Shown one piece after another: positions 48,345 to 58,822 of a stretch of DNA of 64,000 bases. The notes beneath the pieces are model-generated. The model was not told where the DNA came from. It did no database searches and saw only the letters and a program-made list of their open reading frames with translations. The DNA is from Adineta vaga (taxonomy: Eukaryota; Rotifera). The stretch spans positions 8,556,001-8,620,000 of the forward strand of contig CP075492.1 in the NCBI GenBank assembly GCA_021613535.1. The letters are read 5' to 3'. Position 1 is the first letter of the stretch; each line of letters starts with the position of its first letter. Both the position numbers and the translations under genes were made by a program.

Positions 48345-50132
48345 CTACAATTTTCGAAAATCGCATCGAAGTAAACGTGTATAAGTTTTCTTAAATTGTC
48401 GATTAGCAAGTGCATAACAAAATGGATTAATTGGACTGTTTAAGTAGCAAAGAAAATAACAAGCATGAAAGAGATATGTATTAAACACAATACTTTCACG
48501 ACATGTTTTGCAAAACGTTTGAATTATTGTATGTATATGCCACTAAAAGAAGAAAAATGAATTCAAAGATTTATCATTGATTTTATTGAATATGTCAGAC
48601 GCTCATCTTTCATTTTGTCGAGACAAGAACGATTATAAGATATGATACTAAATATGTCCTTCTCTAGATTCATTCTTAAACACTCTCGATTATAAGTATG
48701 CTTTTATATCAAATGTAAATCTACTCACTGGTGTCCAACATAGAACGAATGCGCCCATAATAACAGTTATAGTACGTAATGCTTTTCTTGCTTTATTGCT
48801 ACTTCCATTTCTACCACATGGTTTTTGTTTTGTTGTAGTTGATTTAAAACTATTATTGGGAACATTAGGTAGAAGTAAACGATTTTCTTCCGATTTTTTA
48901 TTCGTTTCACCATCAATACGAGTAATTGGTAATATTGTGGATACATTGGGAGATATAGCAGCAACAGATGGATGTTCACCACTCGTTTCATTCGATGATG
49001 AACGATTGATAACGTCAAGTCCATTTGATAATCTATTTTGATTATCATGTTGATTATGATTGATCAATGAACTCCCAACATCATCATCGATACTTGTATT
49101 ACGTCGTGATAGTGATGACAGACTTGGTTGTTTCTTTTTCTTTGATCGTGCAGATGATGATGCGCATTGAGTTGTTTGAGTAACTTGATGACTTTTTGAC
49201 ATACTTGTTGCAAGATCTGTCACTGTTGTTGGTGGAGCACCTATAAGAGTTGAAACTTTTTTTGCATTTGCATTTGAACGTTTTTCCAATGCACTTGCAA
49301 CTTGATAGATAAAGAAGTATAATGTAAACATAACTAATAATGTTACCCAAAAATAACCAATAGTTAAACCTAAAAGAACAAAATGACATGACAAGAAATG
49401 AATTTCATTCAGCAAACCTAGATTAAAATAAGGATTCTTATTCCATTGTACGCTAGAAATAGAATGAAAGAAAAAGAAATGTCATGATATTTTCTGTTCT
49501 TACAAAATTTCTTGAGGCAATTTTTGTCCTTACTCGCATTGAAGATCAAACACACTTAAATTTGGCTTTTTGCTGAATAAGGGATAACCCATGGTTGAAG
49601 CAAAAAATATCAATGCAGGTACAAACCATGTCAAAAGCACCAAGAAAATAATACGTTTTTTCGTTCTCCAATTCCGATATTTTGTCGGAATTTTCACTGA
49701 ACAAAAACGATCAACGGTAATTAAAAGCACCGTATAAATAGATGCTAAACAGACAGTATAATCTAAGGATAACCATATATCGCATAAAAATGATCCGAGC
49801 ACCCATCGATTTTGATATATAGCTAATGTTAAAAAAGGCATTGAGACACAGCCAATTAGAAAATCACTAATAGCTAATGATAATATAAAATAATTTGTTG
49901 GTTGACGAATTTGTCGATCAACAAAGAATGAAACAAGTACAAGTATATTTCCAAAAATGGTTAATAGAGAAGAAAATATTCCGATAATGGCAATGACAAT
50001 ATTTACTTGTGGAGGATACGGATGTGATGATGAAATAAAAATTGTTGATGATGAATCTTGAATATCATCATTTGATAAATTATAGAATATAAACGATTCG
50101 TTAAAAAATAATAACGGAAGTTGTTCTACCAT
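48345..50132 (-). CDS. Muscarinic-type acetylcholine receptor (class A GPCR, mAChR-B/gar-2-like)
   Basis: Exons about 49531-50132, a short one at about 49427-49452, 48727-49370 and 48345-48543. An N-glycosylated extracellular N-terminus (FNES, NLS) leads into TM1 ([10 protein letters not shown]) and TM2 ([16 protein letters not shown]). TM3 is [27 protein letters not shown], with the amine-binding Asp and a DRF rather than DRY motif; then come [14 protein letters not shown]4 and TM5. A very long third intracellular loop (about 200 residues, Ser/Asn-rich) precedes [24 protein letters not shown] (TM6) and [18 protein letters not shown] (TM7). The long loop and [17 protein letters not shown] signature point to the invertebrate B-type (Gi-coupled) muscarinic receptors. 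TM6 has WTPW where canonical receptors have WTPY, and the residues after Tyr in TM3 differ, so ligand preference may be changed. Other biogenic-amine receptors cannot be excluded. Confidence 0.85.
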
Positions 50133-51739
50133 ACATGTAATCGTAACGAATATTAACCAAACAAAACGAATGATTTATCTGAAATAAATGAATCAAATCG
50201 AGACATTATTTACTTATTTAATGGATAACGATTTGTCTAAATTACCTGATGGTATTGTATGTAATCGTCACTTATCTGAAATATATAAGACAGAGATAGA
50301 TATTGTCAGACAGACGATGAGAAAGAGAAGGAGAGATAGGGAAACATTTCTCTTATTTTGAAGAGACACATCAATGTATATTGATGATATTCATCATTAT
50401 TACTCTCTCATACTAGCACTAAAATAAGATAGGTTTTATGTCTATCTTTTTATTGAGCTAGAGGCAGTATGCATATTTCCCTTTTCTTTCTCTCACTCTT
50501 GTTCGAGCCTCTAGCAATATTCGATTTTTTCTAATTGAAGGCGGTCAATTATTGTTAGATCGGAAAAGCGAAGACAAATTCATTGTTTCTTTTTCTCAAC
50601 TTATGTGCTTGTAATGATAATCATCTATCAAGAGACAGTTGTCGTACACAGCGTTACTCTATGCTTCTCTTCTTCTCTTTCATCAAACACTATTCTTTCT
50701 TTTTTTTTGCTAACAGTCATGAATTTTCCTCACAAAAACGCGTGCGTCGTGCGATGGAAAGAGAGAGAGAGAGAGTTACAGTAGCGGACGAAACGTTTAG
50801 AGCAATAATCTATCCATCGTTTCCTTGTTTTCCTTCTTTTCTGTCTTTAGCTTTATTATTTAGAAAGGAAATTTTATTATTTGGTTAATGCTACAACTGA
50901 TTTTTTTTCCTTCTTGACAGAACATTCGCACCTACCTCTAGAGATTTGATAAATCTAAAGAATTAGTTTCGGAATCAAAAATGAACAAACATCAATAATC
51001 TTCTTGTTAAACATATATCCAAAGAATCTTTACGTAATTTATCATGAAAAATTACAATCGTCTCGAGTTGTTATCAGTTCGTCTATCTTAGCTGACTTGT
51101 TTCCTTATTTAGTTATCGTTTAAGAAAAAGATGCTGTGCTGACTTTCTCTCTCTCTCTCTCCTAGCGACAGTTATTACCTTCTTGTGTCGTCACTTAGCC
51201 TAAAGGCGGTGAAAAGTAAACGAGCTAGTGTGCACCAGACTTCGATGATGATAAATGAGCGTGTGTTGTAAGATAGAGATGATGGCTTCGACGCTTCCTG
51301 AATGAACTAAAATAGGATGTTTATGGTTGTCGAACACAAACATACGAAGCGGAACAATTGAATAATAAGAAACGACAAAAGAAATAGAACACATTTTGAA
51401 CAGATAGACTGAATATATCTACGAATTTACTGAAAAAAATCCGAACAATGACAAATTGATACAGCTGGTTGTAGTAGACTCAACCGAACTATCGAATTAA
51501 TGTCTATGTGTGGAAAGAAATTCACTAATCAACACCTAATAATTGAGTAAAAACAAGAGATTGGCATATTCAATAGACATGTATTCTTAAAACGTCAAAT
51601 GAAATAGAAAGAAAGTATCACTACTTCGTTATAATTAGTAATCAATTATAAATCTCAAACTTTCAAGTGTTCTCACTCACTTCGCGAAAACAACTATTGT
51701 CAATTCCATTGATTTCGAATAACAAAAATAACTACATTA
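50133..51739. other. Intergenic, no gene recognised
   Basis: About 1.6 kb upstream of the receptor. It contains GA and CT simple repeats at about 50758-50774 and 51147-51163. No coding or RNA features found. Confidence 0.5.
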
Positions 51740-53250
51740 TCTAACAATTCTATTGGGAAATTATTCAGTCTTTTCTTTATTATTACAATCATTAAGAGAA
51801 TCCATCACATAGAAAACTAGTTTCTCAAAATATTATAAGTGAAGTCACAATAAAAAACCAAACAAATCCATTGACGAAAGTATTATTACAACTTTTAAAA
51901 TCAACATTCAAATAAATTCATTGTATACCAGCAAATACATTATATCTGACAAGAATTCATATTGCGAACACAATGACATTTTTATTTGATTTAATTCAAC
52001 TTGAATATTATCACAATCAGTTGGCATCAATCATAGCTTGACATCATGATTAAGATCACGATATTTTCGAAAGATGCTTCTTTCAATCATCACCCATTCA
52101 GATTCAATGCTATTATTATTTTATTTGCTATCTCACATATCACTAATGAACTCTTCGAGAGAGATAAATCCATCACCATTCTTATCAATATCTTCGATTG
52201 TTTCAGTTATAACAAGATCTTTCATGCGAAGACTTTGTTCGGGATGAATAAAATCAGCAAATTCACGCTTATTTAAACTTCCATTACTATCTTCATCATT
52301 TTTTTTATAGATCTAATTCGTAAAAAGAAAGAGAAATAAGAAAAAACTCGTTACTAACATCATATATCAAAATGATTGTAATAATGATTTATGATTAATC
52401 ATATTTGTTTTTCATATCTAATCATACTTGGAATCAAATATATCTTTCACTCTTATTTGAACTTTACTACTTACATCAGAAATTATAATATTAAAAATTT
52501 ATTTCTATTTCATCTAATTGCGCGAAAGAAAATGAAGTGTATATAATGTAAAAAGTACTTTATATTTATTGTCAACGAAGGCAAGTCACTTGTGGCAAAA
52601 ATATTTTTACAATTTCTAGGAACATGTAGCTTTTTCGTTTACCCATAGATATGTTCGTTTTGACTAGAAATAATAAGGAAAATACCTGATGCGTTTTGAT
52701 TGTATATCTGATTTCAGTAAATATCAAATACAAAATATCGTTTTCTTACCTCACTTGATCCTTCATTTAGTATTTTAATTTGCTGTAAGAGAAAATACGT
52801 CATCAATACTCATGTCTATTGATTGTTCTTATATCAGAGTGAAATACTACAGAGATGAATTTCTATTTCTGTCATTAATATATAAGTGTGACTTGTAAAA
52901 CACAATATTAATCAATATTTTCTACCTCCAACGAATGTCATTCTGTAGTAGAACTTCCAGAACGTTTTCTCGTGATGTTTTCGAGTTCAGGAACACCATC
53001 AACTCTCTTACATATCAAGTATTCATCCGAAGTCACGTACATAAAGATTATCTACAGAGTAAAATACGTTATTTTATCATATTCATCCCATGAGATTCTC
53101 TTATGCGAATCATTGTTCATCAGTAATTTGATGTGTTTGAACAGATTTGATTCAATCTTTGAATTTTTTGTTTTGATCATAGAAAATGATTGGATTTTTC
53201 TTGCAAATAAACTGGCTATATCATATTCAAAATATGTTTGATATTTTCGT
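51740..53250 (-). pseudogene. Decayed tandem copy of the calumenin gene
   Basis: Three blocks are nearly the same as the neighbouring calumenin gene and lie in the same order: 52028-52290 resembles 53805-54085, about 53060-53165 resembles 54358-54490, and the downstream flank about 51755-51840 resembles 53405-53470. Read on the minus strand the EF-hand [17 protein letters not shown] is still there, but the next codon, TGG (Trp) in the intact gene, is TGA here. In another block Gly of an EF-hand loop has become Val and the frame soon stops. Intron positions are retained, so this was a DNA-level tandem duplication, not a retrocopy. The first exon (signal peptide) is not recognisable. Confidence 0.85.
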
Positions 53251-53570
53251 CCAATAATTCATTATTAAAATGTTCAAGATCAATCATATGCTATGTTATA
53301 GAACGTCTATAGAAAGTATTCAAAAGCATAATCAATTCATTAATTGCTAAGATGTGTTTAAAATGCACGGATTTTATTACGAAATTATTCATTCGTTTCT
53401 GAATTATTACAATCATTAGAAAAATCATCACACAGCAAACTATTTTCTCTAAATTATCTTAACAAAACGTAGAAAAAAACAGCAATAGAGATTAAAAAAG
53501 ATTTGACTTGATTAAATAAAGAAAACAAAATGCACTAATTTTCGGATTAGTTTCATAACATATACATCAT

Positions 53571-54909
53571 TTAAAGATCATTATGAACTCTTAATTCAGC
53601 ACCCCAATCCGTTGCTTGGCTACCAACAAAAACATCATGTTTATCAAGAATTTCTTGTTTAGTTAATTGATCATCCTACAAAAAAAAGAAAGAAGAGAAT
53701 ACTCCAAGATAGATTTCATTTATTTTACTTGATCTACATCAGCTTCATGAAAGAGATGTGCTGTTTCAGCTTGAATATTATCATAATCAATTGGCATCAA
53801 CCATAGTTCAACTTCTTTTCGATCCATCTTTCCATCATGATCAAGATCACGATATTTTCGAAAATTGCTTCTTTCAACCTTCACCCATTCAGGTTCAGCA
53901 CTATTATTATTTTGTTTGCTATCCCACATATCACTAATGAACTCTTCGAGAGAAATAGATCCATCACCATTCTTATCAATATCTTCGATTGTTTCAGTTA
54001 TAACAAGATCTTTCATGCGAAGACTTTGTTCGGGATGAATAAAATCAGCAAATTCACGCTTATTTAAACTTCCATTACCATCCTCGTCAGCTTTGTTAAA
54101 TCTATTATATATAAAAACACAAATTCAAGTACATCTACAGAAGATGATCATCTATGTCTAATCATTCATAAGGAAAAACAAAGTAAAAAATGAATTATTG
54201 TTGATTTCACTTCTCAAGATCATTGTATTTACCTTCTTCGATCTTTCTTTTGCAATCGAATGTATTGATCTGTGACTGGTTTTGGTTCAGGTATATCATC
54301 ATCTATATCAAACCATCAATACTTAATCCAATTTACTTTTCTAATAATCTTACATAGAGCGTAGTAGGTTGTTTTATCATATTCATCCCATGAGATTTCA
54401 TTATTTGAATCATTGTTCATTTGTAACCATTGACGTTCAACGTCATCAGTAATATAACGTGTTTGAACAGATTTGATCCAATCTTTTAATTCTTGTTTTG
54501 TGACTGTACCATTATGATCTTTATCAATACGATCAAACAACGCACTAAATGAAATGAAATTTTCATTAGTAAACTGAGAAATATTTGTCACTTACCCAAG
54601 ACGTTTTTTACTTTCTTCAACAGGTAGTTTATCAAATTTTTTAGCTTCTTCGGCACCTAAAAATGCTTCATGATCATATTCAGTATTATGTTCAATTTTT
54701 TTATCATTATTTATATCAGCAAAATGTTCTTGTTGACTAAGTGGCTAGATTGAAAAAATTAAAGAGTAGCACGAAAGATCAAAAGAAAATGATCTACATA
54801 CTAAATCTAATACGCGAGATTTATGATCATTTTGTGTTACAGTTGGAAGAATACCACCATAACATGAGATAATAGATAGAGAAGCAATTATCAATAGAAA
54901 AGATGACAT
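53571..54909 (-). CDS. Calumenin/reticulocalbin (CREC-family ER calcium-binding protein)
   Basis: About six exons and about 320 residues. An N-terminal signal peptide ([18 protein letters not shown]) precedes EF-hands: [13 protein letters not shown] (degenerate), [65 protein letters not shown] and [13 protein letters not shown]. It ends ELRVHNDL, and HNDL is an HDEL-like ER retention signal. It buffers calcium in the secretory pathway; family members regulate the ryanodine receptor, SERCA and gamma-carboxylation. The ATG follows directly on an acceptor (AG at 54910-54911). A donor-like GTAAGT at about 54988 could make this a normal 5' UTR intron of about 80 bases. A dead duplicate lies immediately downstream. 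Confidence 0.94.
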
Positions 54910-55460
54910 CTGAAATAAAATAAAAATATAGAATGATCGTTGAAAAACTTTTAAAAGAAAGTTTTTCACTTTATGACAAATTCAACTTACAAAATTATTA
55001 GTTCTATTTGTATCCAGTATTGTCTATCAATTATAGGTACAACCAACAGAATCAAAAATATTCTTTCCTGTAATTTAGTATTGCTCTATCGCAATGTCGA
55101 ATCAGAAAATAACACATGATAAAACGTGCGGTTGTCTCGATCTTCTGTTCTGTACAATCTGTCAGATGAGTAATAATAAGTAGAAACAGTTTTCATTCTT
55201 ATCAGATTGACAAAATTTAGAGAACATCACTTTTTAACTGTGTTTCTGTTCCCATTCCTTTGCTCATGGGAATGGGATTGGGAAACTGAAGGAGAAAAAT
55301 CAATCCCACAGAACACTAATCATTAGTCATCGACTTATCTTTATCAAAGGAAAAGATGTATGTTGATAAGTCATAGGATTTTCTACTTACACTGAATAGA
55401 ATATTAAATATTGTTGATTTTTAATGATCAATATTTTTTAGATATTATCTAGAAAATAAA

Positions 55461-56476
55461 TTAATCAAGTAAATCCAAAAGAATATCACTAAGTATAGTT
55501 GTATTTATTGTAATAGCTTGTTTCAGTATTAAACGTTGTTCATTTGTTATAATCTGATTATTTTCTGTACATTTAATTAAAACTTTATGAAGAACTTTTG
55601 CAAATGGTAAACTATCTGAAAAAATCTTTGCTGAAATGGCAACTTTTTCAGGCAAAAGATTTAATAAATCATTGGAAAAATAAAATTCTTTACTATCAAA
55701 CCATTTACTTATAAGAGATAATTCATTACTATTGAATGGACATGTACTATTTTGACATAAATAACTACATAATTTACAACGATCAGCTATATTAGTTAAT
55801 TGTGTAAATAAGTTGCTGAAGAATAGATTAATCTTATCTGTCGTAATATTTCGAAGCCATGGAACGAAACAATGAAGAAAAAATTCATCAGGATATTTGT
55901 TCAATAATTCGACTAAGATAGAAAAGAAATCATTGGATATATTGAATGATAAATCACTAAGCCATGGATAGATTAATGTTTGAAAACGTTTGGCAATTAT
56001 ATTAGAATCAGATTCATTGAGAATAGATGCTAAATTTTCTAAGGTACGATCTAAAATTTAATAATTGAAAACTATTCGAAAGATGATGATTTCTTACCTT
56101 CAACTTTTGTATCACTTATTATTGTAATCATTTCTTCTTCTTCTTCTTCTTCGTGTTCAAAATTTTCAATAACTTCAATATTTACAGTAAATCGTATTCG
56201 ATTAGTATCAATATTTGTCAAAATATTTTTTGCCGATCGTCGTCGTTTCGGTGATGTTTTCTCTTCTATTGTTTTTATAAGTTTTCTTGATTTGGTTTCT
56301 TGAATATAGCCGTGAATAATCTTAAAAAGTTTCTTTTCTTCATTCTTTTCCGAAATAAATTCGAGAAGATTGTGCACAACTGATGAATCCGAAAATGATA
56401 TAAATTCATAGTTACCAGATGGTGGAAATGCACTAAGCCAAAATTGTGCGAGAGTTTCTTTTGAAATCGTTGCCAT
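55461..56476 (-). CDS. Helical protein resembling Fanconi anaemia group E C-terminal domain
   Basis: Two exons (55461-56052 and 56094-56476) and about 320 residues. The N-terminal part, MATISKETLAQFWLSAFPP, carries a basic patch (SPKRRRSAK, possible nuclear signal) and an acidic run (HEEEEEEE). The second half is a helical repeat: FQTLIYPWLSDLSFNIS, FFLHCFVPWLRNI, LCQNSTCPFNSNELSLIS and the C-terminal QRLILKQAITINTTILSDILLDLLD. The repeated helix pairs and the closing Asn-Thr-Thr-x-Leu segment recall FANCE, the core-complex subunit that bridges to FANCD2. The match is from memory and weak, so I give no gene symbol; it could be another FANCF- or solenoid-type protein. An acceptor (AG at 56484-56485) is 7 bases before the ATG. 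Confidence 0.55.
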
Positions 56477-56485
56477 CAATTATCT

Positions 56486-56702
56486 ATATCATATCAAAGT
56501 CAAGGATAAGGATATATCCTTTTCAACATCTCCTCCTTTTCATCCAATACAATCATGTGATCAATAGTGATATCTATCGAAAATTTCCTAACATTAACCA
56601 ATCATAGTTTCATCACAAACATACATACATAGATTGATTTTTTTTTACTGTACTCTACTCTGATCGATCTTACATAATCATCGAATGAATGATTGATTCT
56701 AA
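56486..56702. promoter_or_regulatory. Bidirectional promoter region (FANCE-like / METAP1D)
   Basis: Only 226 bases separate the start codons of two divergent genes, so their promoters must overlap. The sequence is AT-rich with a T-run at 56637-56646; no TATA box can be assigned with confidence. Confidence 0.5.
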
Positions 56703-57707
56703 ATGAATAAAAAATTTATTTTCTCACCGATTATAACTCGTTCACTTTTTCGAAAAAGTCCAAGAAAAACCTTTGATATAATTACAACTGGAGCTTATAA
56801 AACAAATAATCTTCCACGAGTTGTTCCAAAAGAAATTCCTCGACCCAATAATCTTTATAATTTAGTTGGTGGATCATATCAATCATCGACTATTATTAAA
56901 AATCAATGGCAATTAGAAGGTATACGTACAGCATGTCGTCGTGCTCGTACTATTATTGATACTGTTTCGGAATCTATTCAAGTTGGTATAACAACGGATG
57001 CAATTGATAAATTAGTTCATGATTTATGTATTTCACTTGGATGTTATCCAGCACCACTTCATTATGAAGAATTTCCCCGTTCATGTTGTACAAGTGTGAA
57101 TAATATTGCTCTACATGGTATACCTGATGGACGACCATTAAAAGTCAATGATATACTTAAACTAGATGTTTCCGTATATTATAATGGATTTTTTGGTGAT
57201 GTATCCGAAACATATCTTGTCACTGATAAAGAAAAAGCTCCAATGGATAACGATGCACTATATCTAATTAAACATGCTCGACGATGTCGTGATCGTGCTA
57301 TAGCTGCATGTCGACCTGGAATTGAATTTTCTACGATTGGTCGTGTTTGTGAAGAATATATTAAACAATGTACAGGATTAAAATTAGTTAAAAGTGCATG
57401 TGGACATGGTCTTGGTGAACAATTACATGAGCCACCACAAGTTTTACATTATTATGATCCCAATGAAAAACAAATGCAATGGATTATGCAAGAAGGAATG
57501 GTATTTGCAGTTGAACCTGTTATAACAGAAGGTAATGGTCGTGTCAAAATGTGTGATGATGATATTCAAGTATGTACAGTGGATAATTCACGTTGTGCAC
57601 AATTTGAACATACGATTGCAATAACAGCAACTGGACATGAAATATTGACTGAAGGGAAAACTGATATGCGACCGAATGTATTAGAAAGAAAGGCAGTTTT
57701 TGTGTAA
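56703..57707 (+). CDS. Methionine aminopeptidase 1D, mitochondrial
   Basis: A single exon of 334 residues. The first about 30 residues are basic and Ser/Thr-rich with few acids (MNKKFIFSPIITRSLFRKSPRK), a mitochondrial presequence. The catalytic domain has the substrate His in NNIALHGIPD, metal ligands Asp (LKLDVSVYY) and Asp (FFGDVSETY), His (CGHGLGEQLHEPP), Glu (FAVEPVIT) and Glu (AQFEHTIAI), all intact. The pattern is type I without the N-terminal zinc fingers of METAP1, hence METAP1D. It removes the initiator Met from mitochondrially made proteins. Intron-free while neighbours have introns. The upstream 226 bases are shared with the divergent FANCE-like gene. Confidence 0.94.
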   Translation: MNKKFIFSPIITRSLFRKSPRKTFDIITTGAYKTNNLPRVVPKEIPRPNNLYNLVGGSYQSSTIIKNQWQLEGIRTACRRARTIIDTVSESIQVGITTDAIDKLVHDLCISLGCYPAPLHYEEFPRSCCTSVNNIALHGIPDGRPLKVNDILKLDVSVYYNGFFGDVSETYLVTDKEKAPMDNDALYLIKHARRCRDRAIAACRPGIEFSTIGRVCEEYIKQCTGLKLVKSACGHGLGEQLHEPPQVLHYYDPNEKQMQWIMQEGMVFAVEPVITEGNGRVKMCDDDIQVCTVDNSRCAQFEHTIAITATGHEILTEGKTDMRPNVLERKAVFV

Positions 57708-58822
57708 ATTTATGTCATTTTCGATATGTATCGAATATAATTTTTTTTACAAGAAAAACAATATCTTCGTCTATCTTTTCTTTTTCATACATCAATACGC
57801 AAATTATAACAAAGTCCATTGAGCGAAAAGATTGCATCTGTTATCTATGGGTAATATGTCTAGTCAAGATTGTTGTTTTTTTTGTATATCTAACAATCAT
57901 TTAAATTTCTTATCAGTTGAAAACGACGATTTATCATGTAATGCTGATAGAACGATATTTGTTAACGATTTGTTTGATGAATTTTCAAACTAACATCAAG
58001 TACAAAAGCTATTGTTCAATACTATTGTAATTCTCAGTAGTTAAACTTCTTTTTCATTAGCATATTTCAAAAGTTCTATGTATAAGCAAAATTATGTCAT
58101 CTATGAATACTTTTTAATAACATGTGAGAATCTTATCATTTTTAATTTAATGTTACACACTTCCGTAAATCATCATGCATTATTGCTACAACTATCGATC
58201 TAAATAAAAAAAAATTTCATCGAATAGTTTAGATTGTTTGTTGTTGACATGTTAACATGAAATATCTATTCTACAAGCTGCTGCTGAGGATGACGATGAC
58301 GATGACGATGATGAACACGAATAAAGAGAGAGAAAAAAATAAATAGACGAGTACTTTTAAACAAATAAAAAAAAACAAAATTTCACACATATAAGACAAA
58401 AAACGAAACAAATGAAGAGAAAAAAAAGAAAGAAATTTTTTTATTAAAGACAATAAAAAGGAAAGAAAATTACCTAAAAAACAACAAACTGAGAAGGATA
58501 AAAATCAGATCTTTTGTTTCTCTCTGGGTTTTTTTTATTAATGTTTTTTTTTTGTACGAAGGGATTCGTGAACAATAAGATTTGTCTTATGATACATTAT
58601 TGCTAATAGAGCAAGACAACACATGCATACAGATTGTGACTATGAGAATAAGGAATCAAAACAGAGACGGTAGAAAAAAAAGAGAAGAAAAAACAGTAAC
58701 TGTTCGAAGCGATGATGAGCGGTGAGGAGTAAAGAATTGTTCAATGAATAAGAATAGCAGCACCAATACATCGTAGGAGAGGAATCGTGACCAACTGCTT
58801 GTGTAAAGAAATCAAAAGTAAA
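57708..58822. other. Convergent intergenic region with simple repeats
   Basis: About 1.1 kb between two convergent genes. A GATGAC repeat lies at about 58287-58312, and A/T-rich homopolymer tracts at 58200-58560. No gene recognised; the open frames at 58271-58453 and 58640-58846 are low-complexity. Confidence 0.5.
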
